A stretch of DNA of 64,000 nt, taken from Candidatus Aminicenantota bacterium. Lineage in GTDB: Bacteria; Acidobacteriota; Aminicenantia; UBA2199. The notes under the pieces were generated by a model. That model worked only from the letters and a program-made list of their open reading frames with translations, was not told the DNA's origin and made no database searches. Both the position numbers and the translations under genes were made by a program. This document shows positions 25,825-34,754 of the stretch, piece after piece (positions within the stretch are counted from its first letter, which is position 1; every line of letters begins with the position of its first letter). The DNA lies in the NCBI GenBank assembly GCA_026393835.1, contig JAPKZK010000110.1, forward strand, positions 62,001-126,000. The letters are read 5' to 3'.

Positions 25825-27648
25825 TTGGCCGATGAGGGATTATTTGAATTAGATGGCAAAGGGCTTTATTACGGATTTTTAGCCGGGGCCTATAAAGTTA
25901 TCCGGGAGCAGCAGTATATTAATAAGATCAATGTATTCCCGGTTCCGGACGGCGACACCGGTTCCAATATGGCCGCTACGGTCAGGTATGTCATCGACAA
26001 AGTAAGACCGGATATTTCTTTTAAAAAAACCGCGGATTCTATCGCTTCCGCTGCCCTTGACGGAGCACGGGGCAATTCCGGCATTATTTTCGCCCAGTTC
26101 TTACATGGTTTCAACGAAAAAGCCCAGGCCGAAAAGGAATTCGCCGTCGATGTAAAAACCTTTGCCCGGCTTATCCGGAACGCCTTCTCCCATGCCTACC
26201 GGGCTGTTGAAAGCCCGGTGGAAGGTACGATTCTTACGGTAATCCGCGCGTGGGTAGACTACATCGATTCCATCAAAGAAAAAATAGATGACTTTTTAAG
26301 AGTAATTCCCGCTTCCTTAAAAGTGGCGCAAGAATCGCTGAAAGAAACACCCCAGAAATTAAATGTCCTTAAAAAATACCGGGTAGTAGACGCCGGCGCC
26401 CAGGGCTTTGTTTTCTTCCTGGAAGGTATTATGGATAACTTTAAGGAAAGAAATGTAAAAAAAATCCTGCGCTTAAAAAGTAAGGAAATCGAAACTGGCA
26501 ACGGGAACGAGGTTATCACGCCGGGAGATTTAACTTTCCGGTACTGCGCCGAAACGGTGCTGGAAAGTGCGGCAAGTGCGGCAGGAATCTCACCGGATAA
26601 AGACGCCATCCGGGGTAAGGTCAAAGACCTGGGCGATTCGCTGGTGATTGCCGGTTCCGAAAAAAAATGGCGCATTCATATCCATACCGATACACCGGCT
26701 GATTTTTTTTATTCGTTGAAAGGTTTCGGAACCCTGAGTTTTCAAAAATCCGACGATATGCTCAAGCAATATGAAATCGCCCACCGGCGCAAATGGAAGA
26801 TCGCCCTGGTGACGGACTCTTCTTGCGACCTGCCGCAGGATATTTTGGACCGGTACCAGGTCCAGGTGGTACCCATTAATCTCCACTTCGGCCTGAATAA
26901 TTACCTGGACAAAGTGACTATTACCCCGGATCAATTTTACCGGATGCTGGACCGATCGCCGCAGTTTCCCACCACATCGCAGCCCCATGCGACTGCATTC
27001 AGGAACTTATACGGTTTCCTGGCCGGTTATTACGAATCCATTATCGCGGTTCATCTTTCCCGGAATCTCAGCGGGACCTGGCAAAACAGTAAAAAAGCCG
27101 CGGAACAAGTAAGTAAAGAAACCGGTAAAAAAATCAGCGTTATCGACTCGCGGCATCTTTCGGGTTCGCTGGGCTTGATAGTTTACCGGGCTGCCCGGTC
27201 CATTGAAGCGGGCTTGAACCACGAAGAAATTATAAACAGCATGGAGGACTGGATTTCCCGGGCCGCAATCATGGTTAGCGTAAAAACATTGAAATCCATG
27301 GTCCGGGGCGGCCGGGTCAGCCCCATGAAGGGTCTCCTGGCCAAAGCCCTGAACCTTAAACCGGTGGTTTCCATGGACAGCGAAGGGAAATCCTGCCTGT
27401 ATAAAAAAGCTTTCAGCCAAAAAGGGAATATAAGAAAAGTGCTCAAGGTTATTGCCGGGAAAATTAAAACCCGGTCTGTGTGGAAATATTCTATTTTGCA
27501 TGCCCATGATGAAACCGGTGCTCGGGCATACGCGGATAAAATGACGACGCTGCTGGGAAAAACCCCGGATTTTATCATCGATATCTCGCCGGTGGTGGGA
27601 TTGAACGCCGGCTGCGGCGCCCTGGCTGTGGCGATTATGTTTGAATGA
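25825..27648 (+). CDS. FakA-FakB-like fusion: DAK2 kinase domain plus DegV fatty-acid-binding domain
   Basis: 607 residues starting at TTG 25825, chosen because AGGAGG at 25813-25818 is ideally spaced. Residues ~10-205 are a DAK2/DhaL nucleotide-binding domain (INVFPVPDGDTGSNM with the Mg-ADP-binding Asp residues; GARGNSGIIFAQFLHG). Residues ~235-315 resemble the FakA middle domain (LGDSLVIAGSEKKWRIHIHTD). Residues ~325-605 are a DegV/FakB lipid-binding domain (IALVTDSSCDLPQDIL; FPTTSQPHATAF; HLSRNLSGTWQNS). In Firmicutes, FakA phosphorylates fatty acids held by a separate FakB; here both are on one chain. It probably makes acyl-phosphate for phospholipid synthesis from exogenous or recycled fatty acids. 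Confidence 0.85.
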   Translation: MADEGLFELDGKGLYYGFLAGAYKVIREQQYINKINVFPVPDGDTGSNMAATVRYVIDKVRPDISFKKTADSIASAALDGARGNSGIIFAQFLHGFNEKAQAEKEFAVDVKTFARLIRNAFSHAYRAVESPVEGTILTVIRAWVDYIDSIKEKIDDFLRVIPASLKVAQESLKETPQKLNVLKKYRVVDAGAQGFVFFLEGIMDNFKERNVKKILRLKSKEIETGNGNEVITPGDLTFRYCAETVLESAASAAGISPDKDAIRGKVKDLGDSLVIAGSEKKWRIHIHTDTPADFFYSLKGFGTLSFQKSDDMLKQYEIAHRRKWKIALVTDSSCDLPQDILDRYQVQVVPINLHFGLNNYLDKVTITPDQFYRMLDRSPQFPTTSQPHATAFRNLYGFLAGYYESIIAVHLSRNLSGTWQNSKKAAEQVSKETGKKISVIDSRHLSGSLGLIVYRAARSIEAGLNHEEIINSMEDWISRAAIMVSVKTLKSMVRGGRVSPMKGLLAKALNLKPVVSMDSEGKSCLYKKAFSQKGNIRKVLKVIAGKIKTRSVWKYSILHAHDETGARAYADKMTTLLGKTPDFIIDISPVVGLNAGCGALAVAIMFE

Positions 27649-27695
27649 TGAATGATGAATGATGAAAAAAGAATGAATGAAGAAGGGAGGGAACG

Positions 27696-28481
27696 ATGGG
27701 AATGGTTGTCATCGAATCGGTAATATGGCTTTTTGCCTTTATGATTCTCTTTTTTATCCTGGCCCAAATTTTAAAAGATAATTCCATCGTGGATGTGGCC
27801 TGGGGAATGGGATTCATGCTGGTGGCATTGGCGACGTTTTTTAGGTATTCAAGCCCAAACCCCAGGAAAATCCTGCTGACGACCCTTATTATCCTGTGGG
27901 GCTTCCGGCTGGTTATATATATCCTCAGCCGCAAAAAAGGCGAAGATTACCGCTATAAGGCTTTTCGAGAAAAATGGCAGCGCCACTTTTTCATAAAGAG
28001 TTTTTTTTACATTTTTATATTCCAGGGCATATTATTGTTGATTATCGCTTATCCAATCATGAAGGTGAATGGGTCGCCGGCCTTGCCGTTGGGAATTTTC
28101 GATATCCTGGGGGTCGTGATTTTCAGCATGGGTTTTTTCTTTGAAACCGCTGCCGATTACCAGATGGCCCGTTTCAAAAAGGACCCGGCAAATAAAGGGA
28201 AATTAATGACACGGGGGTTATGGCAATACTCCCGGCACCCCAATTATTTCGGTGAAGCGACTATTTGGTGGGGTATTTTTTGTTTTGCCCTTCCTTTTCC
28301 ATACGGTTGGACTACAGGAATCGGCCCCCTTTTGATTACCTCCACGCTGCTTTTTTTTTCAGGGGTGCCCATGCTGGAGAAGAAATATGAGAACCGCGCG
28401 GATTTCCGGGAATATAAAAAGACAACCTCCGTGTTTTTCCCTTTACCGCGGCGGTCCGGGCCCGCAAAAACCACTGGCTAG
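27696..28481 (+). CDS. DUF1295 / steroid 5-alpha-reductase-like membrane protein
   Basis: 261 residues with about six membrane segments. DUF1295 hallmarks: NNSIVDVAWGMGFM near the N-terminus, GFRLVIYILSR, and the C-terminal LWQYSRHPNYFGEATIWWG followed by P(M/L)LEKKYENR. This family is related to isoprenylcysteine methyltransferase-like and 5-alpha-reductase enzymes; the substrate is unknown. GGGAGGG precedes the ATG. The gap to the upstream gene holds a short ATGAATG-type microrepeat (27645-27675). Confidence 0.82.
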   Translation: MGMVVIESVIWLFAFMILFFILAQILKDNSIVDVAWGMGFMLVALATFFRYSSPNPRKILLTTLIILWGFRLVIYILSRKKGEDYRYKAFREKWQRHFFIKSFFYIFIFQGILLLIIAYPIMKVNGSPALPLGIFDILGVVIFSMGFFFETAADYQMARFKKDPANKGKLMTRGLWQYSRHPNYFGEATIWWGIFCFALPFPYGWTTGIGPLLITSTLLFFSGVPMLEKKYENRADFREYKKTTSVFFPLPRRSGPAKTTG

Positions 28482-28564
28482 CCGGAATTTTCAGCAAGTC
28501 CGGGAACCTCGTCCCCACACCCCCATCCCATTGAAAAAGCTTTTATTTATCAGAAGTTTTGATC

Positions 28565-28582
28565 AAACTTTTTCAAAAGTTT
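28565..28582 (+). terminator. Hairpin downstream of the DUF1295 gene
   Basis: AAACTTTT (28565-28572) and AAAAGTTT (28575-28582) are perfect complements. The shape is similar to the hairpin at 11673-11694. It lies in the 290-base gap 28482-28771, where I see no gene. Confidence 0.35.
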
Positions 28583-28771
28583 GGCCCGCGAAGCTTCGGC
28601 AGGGTCGCCGGTAGCGCTATTTGTCTTCAAGTTTTTCGAGGCTAAAAATAAAATGCTTGGCGGCGCTCTTGATATTTTGTTTTCGATAGTATACCATTAT
28701 TTATTCATTGCAAAAAGCAAAAAACAAGCTGCTCACACATAAGTTGTGGAAGGGCGGCGGGAGGGTTTAGA

Positions 28772-29773
28772 ATGCTGGAAAAGATAAAACAATTCATTAC
28801 GGGGATTGTTTCGGTAAGCATTGTGTTTTATGTGATAGGGTACATCACCGAATACGCTCAAGCCAAAATGCTTGGCATGCCAATGATAAACATGGTCAGT
28901 GAAAATTACTTTATCTCTTGTGGAACCTTTTTCCTTTCTACTCTTTTTGCACTCTATTCCACCCTGTTTAGCCATTGGTATTATTATATTATTTTCTTAT
29001 GCGCAGCCGGGGCCTTTTTCTATTTCGACCGGTATGAACAAAAGAAAAATCTCCCCTCATTACAGGTAGCGTATACAGCTCTGCTGGTCATTATTATTGT
29101 GGTATATCTCGTTGTAGTCATACCCATATTTTATACGCCGTTCCGTTTTGACGATTTCCTGCAGCGGCATTTCGAACCAATCACGCAGACAGGTTTCTTT
29201 GCCGGTATTGAAAAAGCGTTGCGCACCTGGATTTTGAATGAAAACTCCACCAATATCCTTAAACTGAACGCATTTTATGGGTTATTGATTCTTACCACAG
29301 CATTATGCGCTGTGATGACGTATATCCTGGCGCGGCGTTGGCAAAAAGATAGAAGCCCAATAACTATACGCGCAGTCCAGAACCGTTTATCCATGAAAAC
29401 TCAGGGGAAAGAATTTAAACCCTGGCATGATTACCTGCGGCGGGCACTTCCCGTTATTATTGGAATCATGGCTATTATTACCATCATTCTACTCATTACC
29501 ATTCCCATTGATTTTGGTGTTCTTATTAAATCCAATACTATCCCGGAGGTGAAGATTTCAGTCGTGGATGGAGTGGAACTCATGCCGGATCGGGAGCCGG
29601 GTATGGAGAGCAAGTTGTGGCTGCTGCGGGAAAACAGGGATGAAATCCTGCTCCATGCCATTTATGTGGAAAAGGGTAAAACCAGGCCGGTTTTTAAAAT
29701 CCTGGTTTTGAAAAAGCAATACGTAAAGACCATAGAAATCTTTCCAAAAAGTTTCATATTCAGCATCAAATAG
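28772..29773 (+). CDS. Six-TM membrane protein, first gene of the CHAT operon
   Basis: 333 residues, not matched to a known family. About six hydrophobic segments: FITGIVSVSIVFYVIGYI, FISCGTFFLSTLFALYSTLF, YYYIIFLCAAGAFFYF, ALLVIIIVVYLVVVIPIF, GLLILTTALCAVMTYILA and VIIGIMAIITIILLITIPI. A ~80-residue C-terminal part follows the last segment (VKISVVDGVELMPDREPG). GGAGGG precedes the ATG. Only nine bases separate it from the PD40 gene, which in turn is 17 bases from the TPR-CHAT gene, so the three are likely co-transcribed. A membrane anchor or sensor for the CHAT protease is a reasonable but untested idea. Confidence 0.7.
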   Translation: MLEKIKQFITGIVSVSIVFYVIGYITEYAQAKMLGMPMINMVSENYFISCGTFFLSTLFALYSTLFSHWYYYIIFLCAAGAFFYFDRYEQKKNLPSLQVAYTALLVIIIVVYLVVVIPIFYTPFRFDDFLQRHFEPITQTGFFAGIEKALRTWILNENSTNILKLNAFYGLLILTTALCAVMTYILARRWQKDRSPITIRAVQNRLSMKTQGKEFKPWHDYLRRALPVIIGIMAIITIILLITIPIDFGVLIKSNTIPEVKISVVDGVELMPDREPGMESKLWLLRENRDEILLHAIYVEKGKTRPVFKILVLKKQYVKTIEIFPKSFIFSIK

Positions 29774-29782
29774 GAGGGGACC

Positions 29783-31033
29783 ATGAATGTATGCATAGGC
29801 GAAATCAAGAGAAATATAGGATTGCCGAAGGTGGCGATAGTACTGGCTGCGGCGTTATGGGTAGTATTTTCTATAACCCTGGCCGCCGGTATCATCACGT
29901 TGGAACCCAGTGGGGTGGTTACACCTGGCTCCACGCTGACTCTCCGTATCCAATTGACTGGTGGAAACCGGGCTGTTGAAATCGAGATCGTCCGGCTTGA
30001 ACCTGGCGGCACTGATGAAAAAATCCTAATGTCAAGAGCACCGGTGGTGGATGGTAATACAAAAGCGCCGTTTGTCGATATAAGTCCCGAAAAGGAAATA
30101 ATCGAAATCATACTGCGCTTGACTTCGGAATTTACAACCGGGACCTATATCGTCCGGGCGTTTCCCGGTAAGGGACGCTTGCCCGACAGCGCCATGATCG
30201 AAATCAATAATCGCCCTGACTTGTTCCCTTTCCGGATCGATGGCACACTGAACATTTCCCGTTATTTCAAGGGTGGAACAGACCACTCACCGGTTTACGG
30301 CGATCTTTTCCTGATGGATGGTAAGACTTATGATACGATTGGCCGTTTGACTGAAACCGGGGATTGTATGCAGCCCACCTGGTCGCCGGATGGGAAACAA
30401 ATTGCTTATGTTCGTTGGCTTAATGATGCAGGGCAACTCTGGGTATTGGACGTCGAAAAAGACAAAACAGCGGCATTGCCGCGCCGCTTAATGAAAGATT
30501 TTCCCGGCAGCGTGATGAATCCCCTGTGGTCGCCGGATGGGAAGCATATCGCATTTCTTTCCGGCGAAAGTATATGGGTAATGAAAGTGGAGGGCGAAGC
30601 GCCGAAGCAGGTTATGGAATTTCCGGGTATCCGGCAGTTGTTGACCTGGACGCGGGATGGGGGGCAGGTGATTTTTGCCGCGAAACCCGGGGAAAACGCA
30701 GCCATCCTGACCGGACAGGGAGAGTTGTTTTCGCAAGGGGATGCGGGATTGAAGCCGGAAGAAAAAGCGGCACTGGACTTCTGGCAGGTAGATGTTCATG
30801 AGGGAAAGCCGCGGCGGTTGTTATATGATGCGTCATGGCTGTGGCTGCCGTATCTGGCGCCGGACGGTTCCCGGTTGATGTTTTCACTTCCGGTGCAGTC
30901 GGGCGGTTCCATGCTCTGGACCAGGGAAGGAAAGAATTTCACCCGTGCGGAAATGCGGCGGGAAGGTTTTGACCCGGTTTGGTCTTCTGAAGGAGATCGC
31001 ATCGTTTTTGTCTCAGTAGTCAAAAGTAAATAA
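29783..31033 (+). CDS. PD40/TolB-like beta-propeller protein with N-terminal membrane anchor
   Basis: 416 residues. A hydrophobic N-terminus (VAIVLAAALWVVFSITLAAG) serves as signal or anchor. Residues ~30-150 look like an Ig-like or beta-sandwich domain (LEPSGVVTPGSTLTLRIQL). From ~190 on there are WD40-like PD40 blades: PTWSPDGKQIAYVRWLN, PLWSPDGKHIAFLSGES, WTRDGGQVIFAAKPG, LAPDGSRLMFSLPVQ and PVWSSEGDRIVFVS. The propeller probably sits outside the inner membrane and binds protein or polysaccharide. GGAGGGG is in place before the ATG. It is the middle gene of the six-TM/PD40/TPR-CHAT operon. Confidence 0.78.
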   Translation: MNVCIGEIKRNIGLPKVAIVLAAALWVVFSITLAAGIITLEPSGVVTPGSTLTLRIQLTGGNRAVEIEIVRLEPGGTDEKILMSRAPVVDGNTKAPFVDISPEKEIIEIILRLTSEFTTGTYIVRAFPGKGRLPDSAMIEINNRPDLFPFRIDGTLNISRYFKGGTDHSPVYGDLFLMDGKTYDTIGRLTETGDCMQPTWSPDGKQIAYVRWLNDAGQLWVLDVEKDKTAALPRRLMKDFPGSVMNPLWSPDGKHIAFLSGESIWVMKVEGEAPKQVMEFPGIRQLLTWTRDGGQVIFAAKPGENAAILTGQGELFSQGDAGLKPEEKAALDFWQVDVHEGKPRRLLYDASWLWLPYLAPDGSRLMFSLPVQSGGSMLWTREGKNFTRAEMRREGFDPVWSSEGDRIVFVSVVKSK

Positions 31034-31050
31034 TATTAAGGAGAATAAAG

Positions 31051-33975
31051 ATGAAACGATTCATGAGGTTGAAAGTTTTAATTTTTTGTCTGATGTTTGT
31101 TTTCGGGTTAGGATACACGGGGCTATTTTGCCAGGATGCAGGAAACGACCTGCTTAATGCTGAATCTATCGATCAATTAACCTCATTGATCGAGAAAGCC
31201 CTAAAGGATAATGATCTGCAAAAATTGGAAGAAATAAAAATTCGTAACCTGAAATTGGTCCGGGAAAATCTATCTCTTACTGTTCAAAAATGCAATATGC
31301 TTCTTGATGAAGGGATTAAAAACGAATTATCGGGAGAAAGTGAAAAGAGAGAGTTCGATTTCAAGATTGCCCGTGTGATGGCTGAAATATACCAACAGGC
31401 TTATAATAATTCGTATCTCCTTGATAAAGTTGATTTGTACAGTCAATGGGGAAAAGAGGAAAAGGAAAAGTACCTGGAAGCGAAGAAATACTATGGACAA
31501 GGCGAGGAGGATAAGAAAAAGTATAGTTATGAAACGGCTGTATCGGCGTACGGCCGGGGTTTAGCCCTTTACCGGGAAATAGGATATAAAGAAGGCGAGG
31601 CCGACATTCTAAAAAATTTGGGTGATGCACATTATCAACTCGATGAATATAAAAACGCACGCGAGAGGTATGAGCAAGGGTTGGTGATTTATCGTGAAAT
31701 CAAGGCCCGTTTAGGCGAGGCCAACTGTCTGAAAAGCCTGGGCCATGTGGATTATCAATTAGATGAATATGAAAAAGCGCGGGAGAGGTATGAGCAAGGG
31801 CTGGTGATTTTTCGTGAAATCAAGGCCCGGTTAGGCGAGGCCAACTCGCTTCAAAGCCTGGGCAATGTGCATTATGGATTAGATGAATATGAAAAAGCGC
31901 GGGAGAGGTATGAGCAAGGGCTGGTGATTTTTCGTGAAATTAAGGACAGGTTAGGCGAGGCAGAATCTCTTCTTAGGCTTGGTGAGGTGCACCGCATGTT
32001 ATCGGAAAATGAAAAAGCGCGCGAAAGGTATGAGCAAGGGTTGGTGATTTTTTGTGACATCAAGGCCCGGTTAGGCGAGGCCCACTGTCTGAAAAGCCTG
32101 GGCCATGTGCACATGAGTTTATCGGAAAATGAAAAAGCGCGGGAGAGGTATGAGCAAGGGCTGGTGATTTATCGTGAAATCAAGGACCGATTAGGCGAGG
32201 CCAACTGTCTGAAAAGCCTGGGCAATGTGCACATGAGTTTATCTGAATATGAAAAAGCGCGGGAGCGGTATGAGCAAGGTCTGGTGATTTTTCGTGAAAT
32301 CAAGTACCGGTTAGGCGAGGCCAACACGCTGAAAAGCCTGGGCAATGTGCACCTTCGGTTATCTGAATATGAAAAAGCGCGGGAGAGGTATGAGCAAGCC
32401 CTTTCCCTGCAAAAAGAAATCGGGGAACGATACGGCATGGGCCAGTCTTACTACCGCCTGGGCCAGACTCTTGAAGCCATGAACAAATTCCCCGCCGCTG
32501 AAAATGAATATATCAACAGCATCAATACCACCGAGGCCATATGGCAAGAAATGAAACGGGAAGAATTCAAATCCTCTTTTCTATCCTCCAGAATAAGCCC
32601 CTATGAAAATCTCATCCGCCTGCTTTTTAAACAGGACAAAGGCCCATTGGCATTTCACTATGCCGAGCGCTCCAAAGCCCGCTCCTTTCTCTACCTGCTG
32701 GGCAACAAACGCATCGATATCAAAAAAGACGTTCCCCTGGCCCTGGTTCGGCAAGAGGAAGAATTACGGCAAAAAATTGTGACCTTCGCCGTGCAAATTA
32801 TAGACAATGAAAAAAAAGAACCGGGTCGGCGCTCCTCACCTGCCCAACTCAACAATGAAATGCTGCAATTAAAACAAGCTCACAGCGAAATCCTGGAGAA
32901 AATAAAACTCCAATGCCCCGAATATGCCAACATGATATCCGTCAACCCCCTTTTCCTGGAGGAGATTCAAACCCTGATCCGCCAAACCGGCAATACCGTC
33001 TTCCTAGAATATTACACCACCCCGGACGCCGCTTACCTGTGGGTCCTGGACGGAAAGGACATCTTCCCTTATAAAATCGATATAAACAGCGAAGTCCTCG
33101 ATAAAAAAGTCCGGGAATATTATACCATGATCGCCACCCCAGACGCCTTTGGAGTACCTACCCTTGAATTCCAGGCCCAGGAATTATATAACCTGCTGCT
33201 GAAACCCGTGGAAAATCATTTGGCCGGGAAAACCCGCATCGCTGTCATCCCCCACGGCGTCCTGCATTACCTGCCCTTTGAAGCTTTGATGAACAACGGG
33301 AAATTCCTGGTGGAACAGGACACCAGTTTCTTTTATTTGCCCAGCGCCAGCGTCTATAAATATTGCCGGGAAAAGAACCCCTTAAAAAAAGAACAGCTCA
33401 TTGCCCTGGGCAACCCGGACGGCTCCATGGTGTGGGCTGAAAAAGAAGTCGAAGAGCTCAAGGGTTTGTACAATTTCGCCCCAAGAATTTATATTGGCAA
33501 AGACGCCACAGAGACCCAGGCCAGGACTGATGGTCCATCTGCCGATATCCTTCATTTCTCTTGCCATGGGGTATTTGATAGCGCACACCCCATGTATTCG
33601 GCTCTAAAACTTTCCCCAGACAGCAAGGAAGACGGCAACCTGGATGTGCAGGAAATTTTCCAATTGGAACTCAAACCTGCTTACCTAGTGACACTCAGCG
33701 CCTGTCAAACTCATGTAGGCAAAATTAATTCCGGGGATGAAATCGTAGTGATGTCACGTGCGTTTATCTATGCGGGCACGCCCAGCATTGTGGCTTCTTT
33801 GTGGAATGTGGATCCTGATTATACGGAAAAACTCATGGTGAGCTTTTACCGGGCTTTAAAAAATATGGACAAAATCGATGCCCTGCACCAGGCCCGGAAA
33901 GAAATGATGGAAACCTATGGCAAAAAACACCCCTTTTACTGGGCGCCGTTTGTCCTGATCGGGGATTTCCGTTAA
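31051..33975 (+). CDS. TPR-CHAT caspase-like protease
   Basis: 974 residues. A signal-like hydrophobic N-terminus (VLIFCLMFVFGLGYTGLF) is followed by a helical region, then about eight TPR units (residues ~165-480), most of them 40 residues long and nearly identical. A CHAT domain occupies ~640-974. The caspase-like dyad is visible: His839 in HFSCHGVFDSAH and Cys885 in TLSACQT. The GDEIVVMSRAFIYAGTPSIVASLWNV segment is also diagnostic. CHAT proteases are effectors in bacterial signalling and defence, for example Craspase; TPRs usually bind the activating partner. Here the partners are likely the two upstream genes. The signal peptide suggests action outside the cytosol, which is unusual for a defence CHAT. 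AAGGAG precedes the ATG. Confidence 0.88.
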   Translation: MKRFMRLKVLIFCLMFVFGLGYTGLFCQDAGNDLLNAESIDQLTSLIEKALKDNDLQKLEEIKIRNLKLVRENLSLTVQKCNMLLDEGIKNELSGESEKREFDFKIARVMAEIYQQAYNNSYLLDKVDLYSQWGKEEKEKYLEAKKYYGQGEEDKKKYSYETAVSAYGRGLALYREIGYKEGEADILKNLGDAHYQLDEYKNARERYEQGLVIYREIKARLGEANCLKSLGHVDYQLDEYEKARERYEQGLVIFREIKARLGEANSLQSLGNVHYGLDEYEKARERYEQGLVIFREIKDRLGEAESLLRLGEVHRMLSENEKARERYEQGLVIFCDIKARLGEAHCLKSLGHVHMSLSENEKARERYEQGLVIYREIKDRLGEANCLKSLGNVHMSLSEYEKARERYEQGLVIFREIKYRLGEANTLKSLGNVHLRLSEYEKARERYEQALSLQKEIGERYGMGQSYYRLGQTLEAMNKFPAAENEYINSINTTEAIWQEMKREEFKSSFLSSRISPYENLIRLLFKQDKGPLAFHYAERSKARSFLYLLGNKRIDIKKDVPLALVRQEEELRQKIVTFAVQIIDNEKKEPGRRSSPAQLNNEMLQLKQAHSEILEKIKLQCPEYANMISVNPLFLEEIQTLIRQTGNTVFLEYYTTPDAAYLWVLDGKDIFPYKIDINSEVLDKKVREYYTMIATPDAFGVPTLEFQAQELYNLLLKPVENHLAGKTRIAVIPHGVLHYLPFEALMNNGKFLVEQDTSFFYLPSASVYKYCREKNPLKKEQLIALGNPDGSMVWAEKEVEELKGLYNFAPRIYIGKDATETQARTDGPSADILHFSCHGVFDSAHPMYSALKLSPDSKEDGNLDVQEIFQLELKPAYLVTLSACQTHVGKINSGDEIVVMSRAFIYAGTPSIVASLWNVDPDYTEKLMVSFYRALKNMDKIDALHQARKEMMETYGKKHPFYWAPFVLIGDFR
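31621..32460 (+). repeat. Exact 120-bp tandem repeats encoding TPRs
   Basis: About seven units with a constant 120-base period and very high DNA identity; for example GAGAGGTATGAGCAAGGG recurs every 120 bases from 31663, with minor changes. Variation is concentrated in a few codons per unit. Such homogeneity suggests recent expansion or gene conversion and a copy number that may vary between strains. Confidence 0.9.
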
Positions 33976-33983
33976 AAAATCTT

Positions 33984-34155
33984 GCCACGGACTTACACGG
34001 ACAATCACGGACTGTTTTTTTCATCATTCATCATTCATCATTCAATATAAAGATGTGCCCACAGAACACACAGAATACACGGAATATACGGAATGATATA
34101 AAAATAACCGCGAAGGTCCCAGCGGGACACCCTTAAAGAGCGAAGGATTGCGAAG
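33984..34155. repeat. Cluster of dispersed and simple repeats
   Basis: The gap between the CHAT gene and the toxin gene holds three repeat types. The first is a CCACGGACTTACACGGACAA type. The second is a CATCATTCATCATTCATCATTC simple repeat near 34022-34044, which recurs at 34807-34831 and, as its complement, at 27645. The third is an AAAATAACCGCGAAGG copy of the AAAATAGCC family near 34102. No gene is seen. Confidence 0.55.
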
Positions 34156-34199
34156 AAAATGAGATTAATTTGTCTGTCGCCAACCAGCCCTCTTGAAAA

Positions 34200-34463
34200 T
34201 TATTCGTAATGTGACCACATCCGAATAATTTTAACCGTCCTTTTTTCCTTAATAATTTCATAAACCAGGCGATGTTGGATATTAATTCTCCTGGAATAGA
34301 CCCCCTCAAGATCGCCCACCAGTTTTTCATAGGGAGGAGGTTTTTTAAATGGGTTTTCCTGGAGGATGTTTAATAACTCCTCAGTTTTGGGGCGCAAGCC
34401 GGCGGCATTAAGTTTTTTAGCATCATGCCGAGCCTTTTTGGTATAAACCAGGTTCCAGTTCAC
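34200..34463 (-). CDS. yoeB: Txe/YoeB family mRNA-interferase toxin
   Basis: 87 residues, the normal size. The C-terminal half has the YoeB signature: YEKLVGDLEGVYSRRINIQHRLVYEI, followed by IIRMWSHYE with the terminal His-Tyr that is catalytic in this family. YoeB cleaves mRNA at the ribosome when freed from its antitoxin. It overlaps the antitoxin gene by four bases (ATGA), so the two are co-translated. Confidence 0.9.
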   Translation of the reverse strand: MNWNLVYTKKARHDAKKLNAAGLRPKTEELLNILQENPFKKPPPYEKLVGDLEGVYSRRINIQHRLVYEIIKEKRTVKIIRMWSHYE

Positions 34464-34702
34464 CAGTCCAATTCCTCAGAACATTCTTCAATAGGAGTTT
34501 GCAAACCTTCGCGGATGGATTCTCTCATACCGGGGATGGATAGTAAATAGAGTGTTTCCTGGATAGCACTCCAATCTTCCTCTGCAATAAGAATCGCATT
34601 TGCTCTTTTACTTGTTATGGTAACAGGGGCGTGGTTTGCAGTTATTTCGTCGATTAGCCGGTACATTTTGGACCTTGCTTCGGTTGCTGAGATTGTTGTC
34701 AT
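34460..34702 (-). CDS. yefM: YefM/Phd family antitoxin
   Basis: 80 residues from the ATG at 34702, picked because GGAGG precedes it by five bases; the longer frame to 34729 would run through the operator. The N-terminus MTTISATEARSKMYRLIDE is the Phd/YefM DNA-binding fold, and PVTITSKRANAILIAEEDWSAI is typical. The acidic C-terminus (EECSEELDW) would wrap the toxin. It represses its own operon through a palindromic operator overlapping the promoter. Confidence 0.9.
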   Translation of the reverse strand: MTTISATEARSKMYRLIDEITANHAPVTITSKRANAILIAEEDWSAIQETLYLLSIPGMRESIREGLQTPIEECSEELDW

Positions 34703-34717
34703 TTTTCCTCCACCCTT

Positions 34718-34746
34718 AATGTACGCCAAAACGTACGTTTTGTCAA
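34718..34746 (-). promoter_or_regulatory. yefM-yoeB promoter with palindromic operator
   Basis: Minus strand: TTGACA (34746-34741), 17-base spacer, TACATT (34723-34718). The spacer contains the perfect palindrome AAAACGTACGTTTT (34728-34741), and GTAC cores recur on both sides. YefM/Phd regulators bind TGTACA-like palindromes, so this is the probable autoregulatory operator. Confidence 0.7.
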
Positions 34747-34754
34747 GTACGATA

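Noticed and set aside
31051..33975. Craspase (gRAMP-linked TPR-CHAT)
   Set aside because: No gRAMP or other CRISPR genes are present, and this CHAT protein has a signal-like N-terminus.
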